Assembly (NCBI RefSeq): GCF_002303885.1
Contig: NZ_MRCM01000011.1
Span: 1-64,000 of the forward strand
Length of the DNA stretch: 64,000 nucleotides
Direction of reading: 5' to 3'
Origin: Flavobacterium sp. ACN2
GTDB taxonomy: Bacteria; Bacteroidota; Bacteroidia; Flavobacteriales; Flavobacteriaceae
Shown piece by piece: positions 62,551 to 64,000 of this stretch. Made by a program: the position numbers and the translations under genes. Position 1 is the stretch's first letter; each line of letters opens with the position of its first letter. Below the pieces are notes generated by a model that saw only the letters and a program-made list of their open reading frames with translations, was not told where the DNA came from and did no database searches.

Positions 62551-63387
62551 TTATTCTTTTTTTCTTCTTTTTAATCTTTTTCTAATAAAATAGGCTAATA
62601 CACAAAATATGATAATAAACGGCCAAATGCTGATAAGTGAAATTAAAAAATCGGATAAACTGAAAAATCCAGATTTAACAGCAGTCCAAAGTTTTGAACC
62701 GTATGATATTTTAACGCCTTCTTTTTCGGCAATTGTTTTGTAAAATTCTATTGTAATTGTGCTTTCAGAGACACGACTTTCTAAGTATTTCAGTTGACCT
62801 TCTTTTGATTCTATTTCTTCGCGGATTGCTGAAATCTGTTTTTCAATTTCTAAAATCTCGCTGACTTTAGTCGCTTTCTGTAAGATTTGTAGATAGCGTT
62901 CTTCTAGTTTTTTCTTCGTATTTAATCTAGAAGTTAAATCAATAAATTGTTCTGTTACATCTTCTGCAGATATATTTTTAACTTCAAAATAAGAAACTCC
63001 TTTTGAAACATTATTTATAAAACGATCAAAATTCTGGCTTGGTACTTTTACTGTAAGGCTTCTGTAAACACTGTTGTAATCTTTCCCTTCAGAATCGTTT
63101 ATGATTCTTGCCTTGTTGTCTGAAACCGCTTTTTGAATTTGATTGTAAGTGTTTTCTAAATTATCTGTTTCAAATCGAAGCGATCCCTGTTTGATTATTT
63201 TCTGCGGAATCTTAGTTGTTGAAGATTCATTTAAATCTTGATCTTTTCTATTAGACTCACTTGCTCCAGCAGGTGGCGGTGGCGGAACCATAACGGCGCT
63301 TACTGCAACATCATTACTCTCAGCTTCAGATTTACTGCAACCGGAAAGAATCAAAAACAAAAAACATAAAAAGAAAATATGTCGCAT
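62551..63387 (-). CDS. DUF4349 lipoprotein
   Basis: A 278-residue protein with a lipoprotein signal (LFLILSGC, Cys near residue 17), then a Pro-rich linker (VPPPPPAGASE). The DUF4349 domain (about 65-245) has IIKQGSLRFETDNLENTYNQIQ, a helical hairpin (QFIDLTSRLNTKKKLEERYLQIL) and IEKQISAIREEIESKEGQLKYL. A C-terminal membrane helix (about 242-266) ends in KRLKRRKKE. So it is anchored at both ends. The function is unknown. Confidence 0.88.
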   Translation of the reverse strand: MRHIFFLCFLFLILSGCSKSEAESNDVAVSAVMVPPPPPAGASESNRKDQDLNESSTTKIPQKIIKQGSLRFETDNLENTYNQIQKAVSDNKARIINDSEGKDYNSVYRSLTVKVPSQNFDRFINNVSKGVSYFEVKNISAEDVTEQFIDLTSRLNTKKKLEERYLQILQKATKVSEILEIEKQISAIREEIESKEGQLKYLESRVSESTITIEFYKTIAEKEGVKISYGSKLWTAVKSGFFSLSDFLISLISIWPFIIIFCVLAYFIRKRLKRRKKE

Positions 63388-63457
63388 AAAATTTCAATTT
63401 AGAGCTAAAACTACGATTTTTTTGTCTAACTTGAATAATAATCTTACGTTTTGAAAT

Positions 63458-63862
63458 TTACGCTTCTGTTTTCGTATCAGAATCTTGAGGTTTGTTGATT
63501 TGAGCTGCAAATTTCTCAAACAATTGAATCATTTTGGTGTTGATTTCTTCGTAAGATAAACGGTCTTTTGTCTGATAAAAAAGCATAATCGAATAAGGCT
63601 GATCCAAGTTATCTAAAAGTAAATGTTTGTTCAAACGATAGGTTTCTCTCAGAACTCTTTTAAAGTAATTTCGATCAACGGCTTTCTTGAAATATTTCTT
63701 AGAAACCGAAACGCCAATCTTGGTTTGTTCTTCTGAATTTGCTTCCGTTTGACGGTAAACTAAACGAAGCGGATATTTGGACACCGATTTTCCTTCAGAA
63801 AACAGTAAACCAATTGTCGTTTTGCTTTTTAAACGCTCGTTTTTAGGGTAAGTAAAGTTCAT
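63458..63862 (-). CDS. rnpA: Ribonuclease P protein component
   Basis: A 134-residue protein subunit of RNase P, which matures the 5' ends of tRNAs. The core family motif is VDRNYFKRVLRETYR (about 65-79; RNR-type motif). The start FTYPKNERLKSKTTIGLLFSEGKS is typical. In many bacteria rnpA is next to rpmH; here it is downstream of a gene pair of different function and rpmH is not seen. A TACCTTTG -7 box lies upstream. Confidence 0.95.
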   Translation of the reverse strand: MNFTYPKNERLKSKTTIGLLFSEGKSVSKYPLRLVYRQTEANSEEQTKIGVSVSKKYFKKAVDRNYFKRVLRETYRLNKHLLLDNLDQPYSIMLFYQTKDRLSYEEINTKMIQLFEKFAAQINKPQDSDTKTEA

Positions 63863-63893
63863 TTAATTCAGAAAAAATTTGCAAATTCTACTG

Positions 63894-63901
63894 CAAAGGT
63901 A
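63894..63901 (-). promoter_or_regulatory. -7 box of rnpA
   Basis: TACCTTTG on the minus strand, 31 bp before the start. No -33 TTG was found at normal spacing. Confidence 0.5.
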
Positions 63902-63961
63902 CAATTAAACCATAAAAACAGTTATTGTTTTCAATTTTAATAAGTCTAAAAATATATTTAC

Positions 63962-63969
63962 TACTTTTG
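63962..63969 (+). promoter_or_regulatory. -7 box of the gene at the right edge
   Basis: TACTTTTG, 18 bp before the ATG at 63988. No -33 TTG was found at normal spacing. Confidence 0.45.
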
Positions 63970-63987
63970 CGCATTAATTTTTGAAGC

Positions 63988-64000
63988 ATGGAAAAAATTA
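63988..64000 (+). CDS. Start of a gene cut by the window edge
   Basis: ATG followed by GAA AAA ATT, encoding MEKI. It is divergent from rnpA and preceded by a -7 box. Too short to identify. Confidence 0.45.

Overview
The window comes from an AT-rich Bacteroidota genome, almost certainly a Flavobacterium close to F. johnsoniae. Three things point there: a complete sprB gliding-motility operon, promoters of the Bacteroidota type (TAnnTTTG at -7, TTG near -33), and starts with little Shine-Dalgarno signal. No rRNA, tRNA, CRISPR array, prophage or insertion sequence was recognised. Most of the sequence is conserved chromosomal backbone.

Positions 1-4.9 kb hold a small envelope/stress cluster (secreted protein, YtxH-like, holin-like, DUF6327-like), an SPFH/band-7 protein and gltX. 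Positions 4.9-11.4 kb hold a DUF4175 membrane protein overlapping ybeY, then an 835-bp non-coding segment, then mnmG. That segment carries eight parS-like ParB-binding palindromes (one of them inside the end of ybeY) and two related arrays of 13- and 14-bp tandem repeats. Two more sites follow mnmG and degenerate ones occur further out, so this looks like the chromosomal partition (centromere) locus. ParA and ParB are not in the window.

Positions 11.7-22.8 kb hold a methyltransferase, an OmpH-like lipoprotein, a PIF1-like helicase, small secreted proteins, a DUF2185-like gene flanked by direct repeats, an HU/SPOR-domain protein, dprA, trpS and plsC. Positions 23-26.7 kb hold recA, an acyl-CoA thioesterase, a DoxX protein and holB on the minus strand.

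Positions 27-54.3 kb are the spr gliding operon: three small exported proteins, sprC, sprD, the 17.6-kb sprB and sprF. SprB is the mobile surface adhesin exported by the type IX secretion system. SprF, SprC and SprD are its operon partners. SprD here is a PorP-like barrel joined to a TolA-like Ala/Lys-rich helix of about 900 residues.

Positions 54.5-64 kb hold pgk, an MltD-like transglycosylase with three LysM domains, the lipoproteins DUF4837 and DUF1579, a GNAT acetyltransferase, a tandem OmpA-domain protein, an S41 C-terminal protease, a DUF4349 lipoprotein, rnpA and the first bases of a divergent gene. Several intergenic gaps carry short-period (7-9 bp) or inverted repeats that look like dispersed genomic elements.
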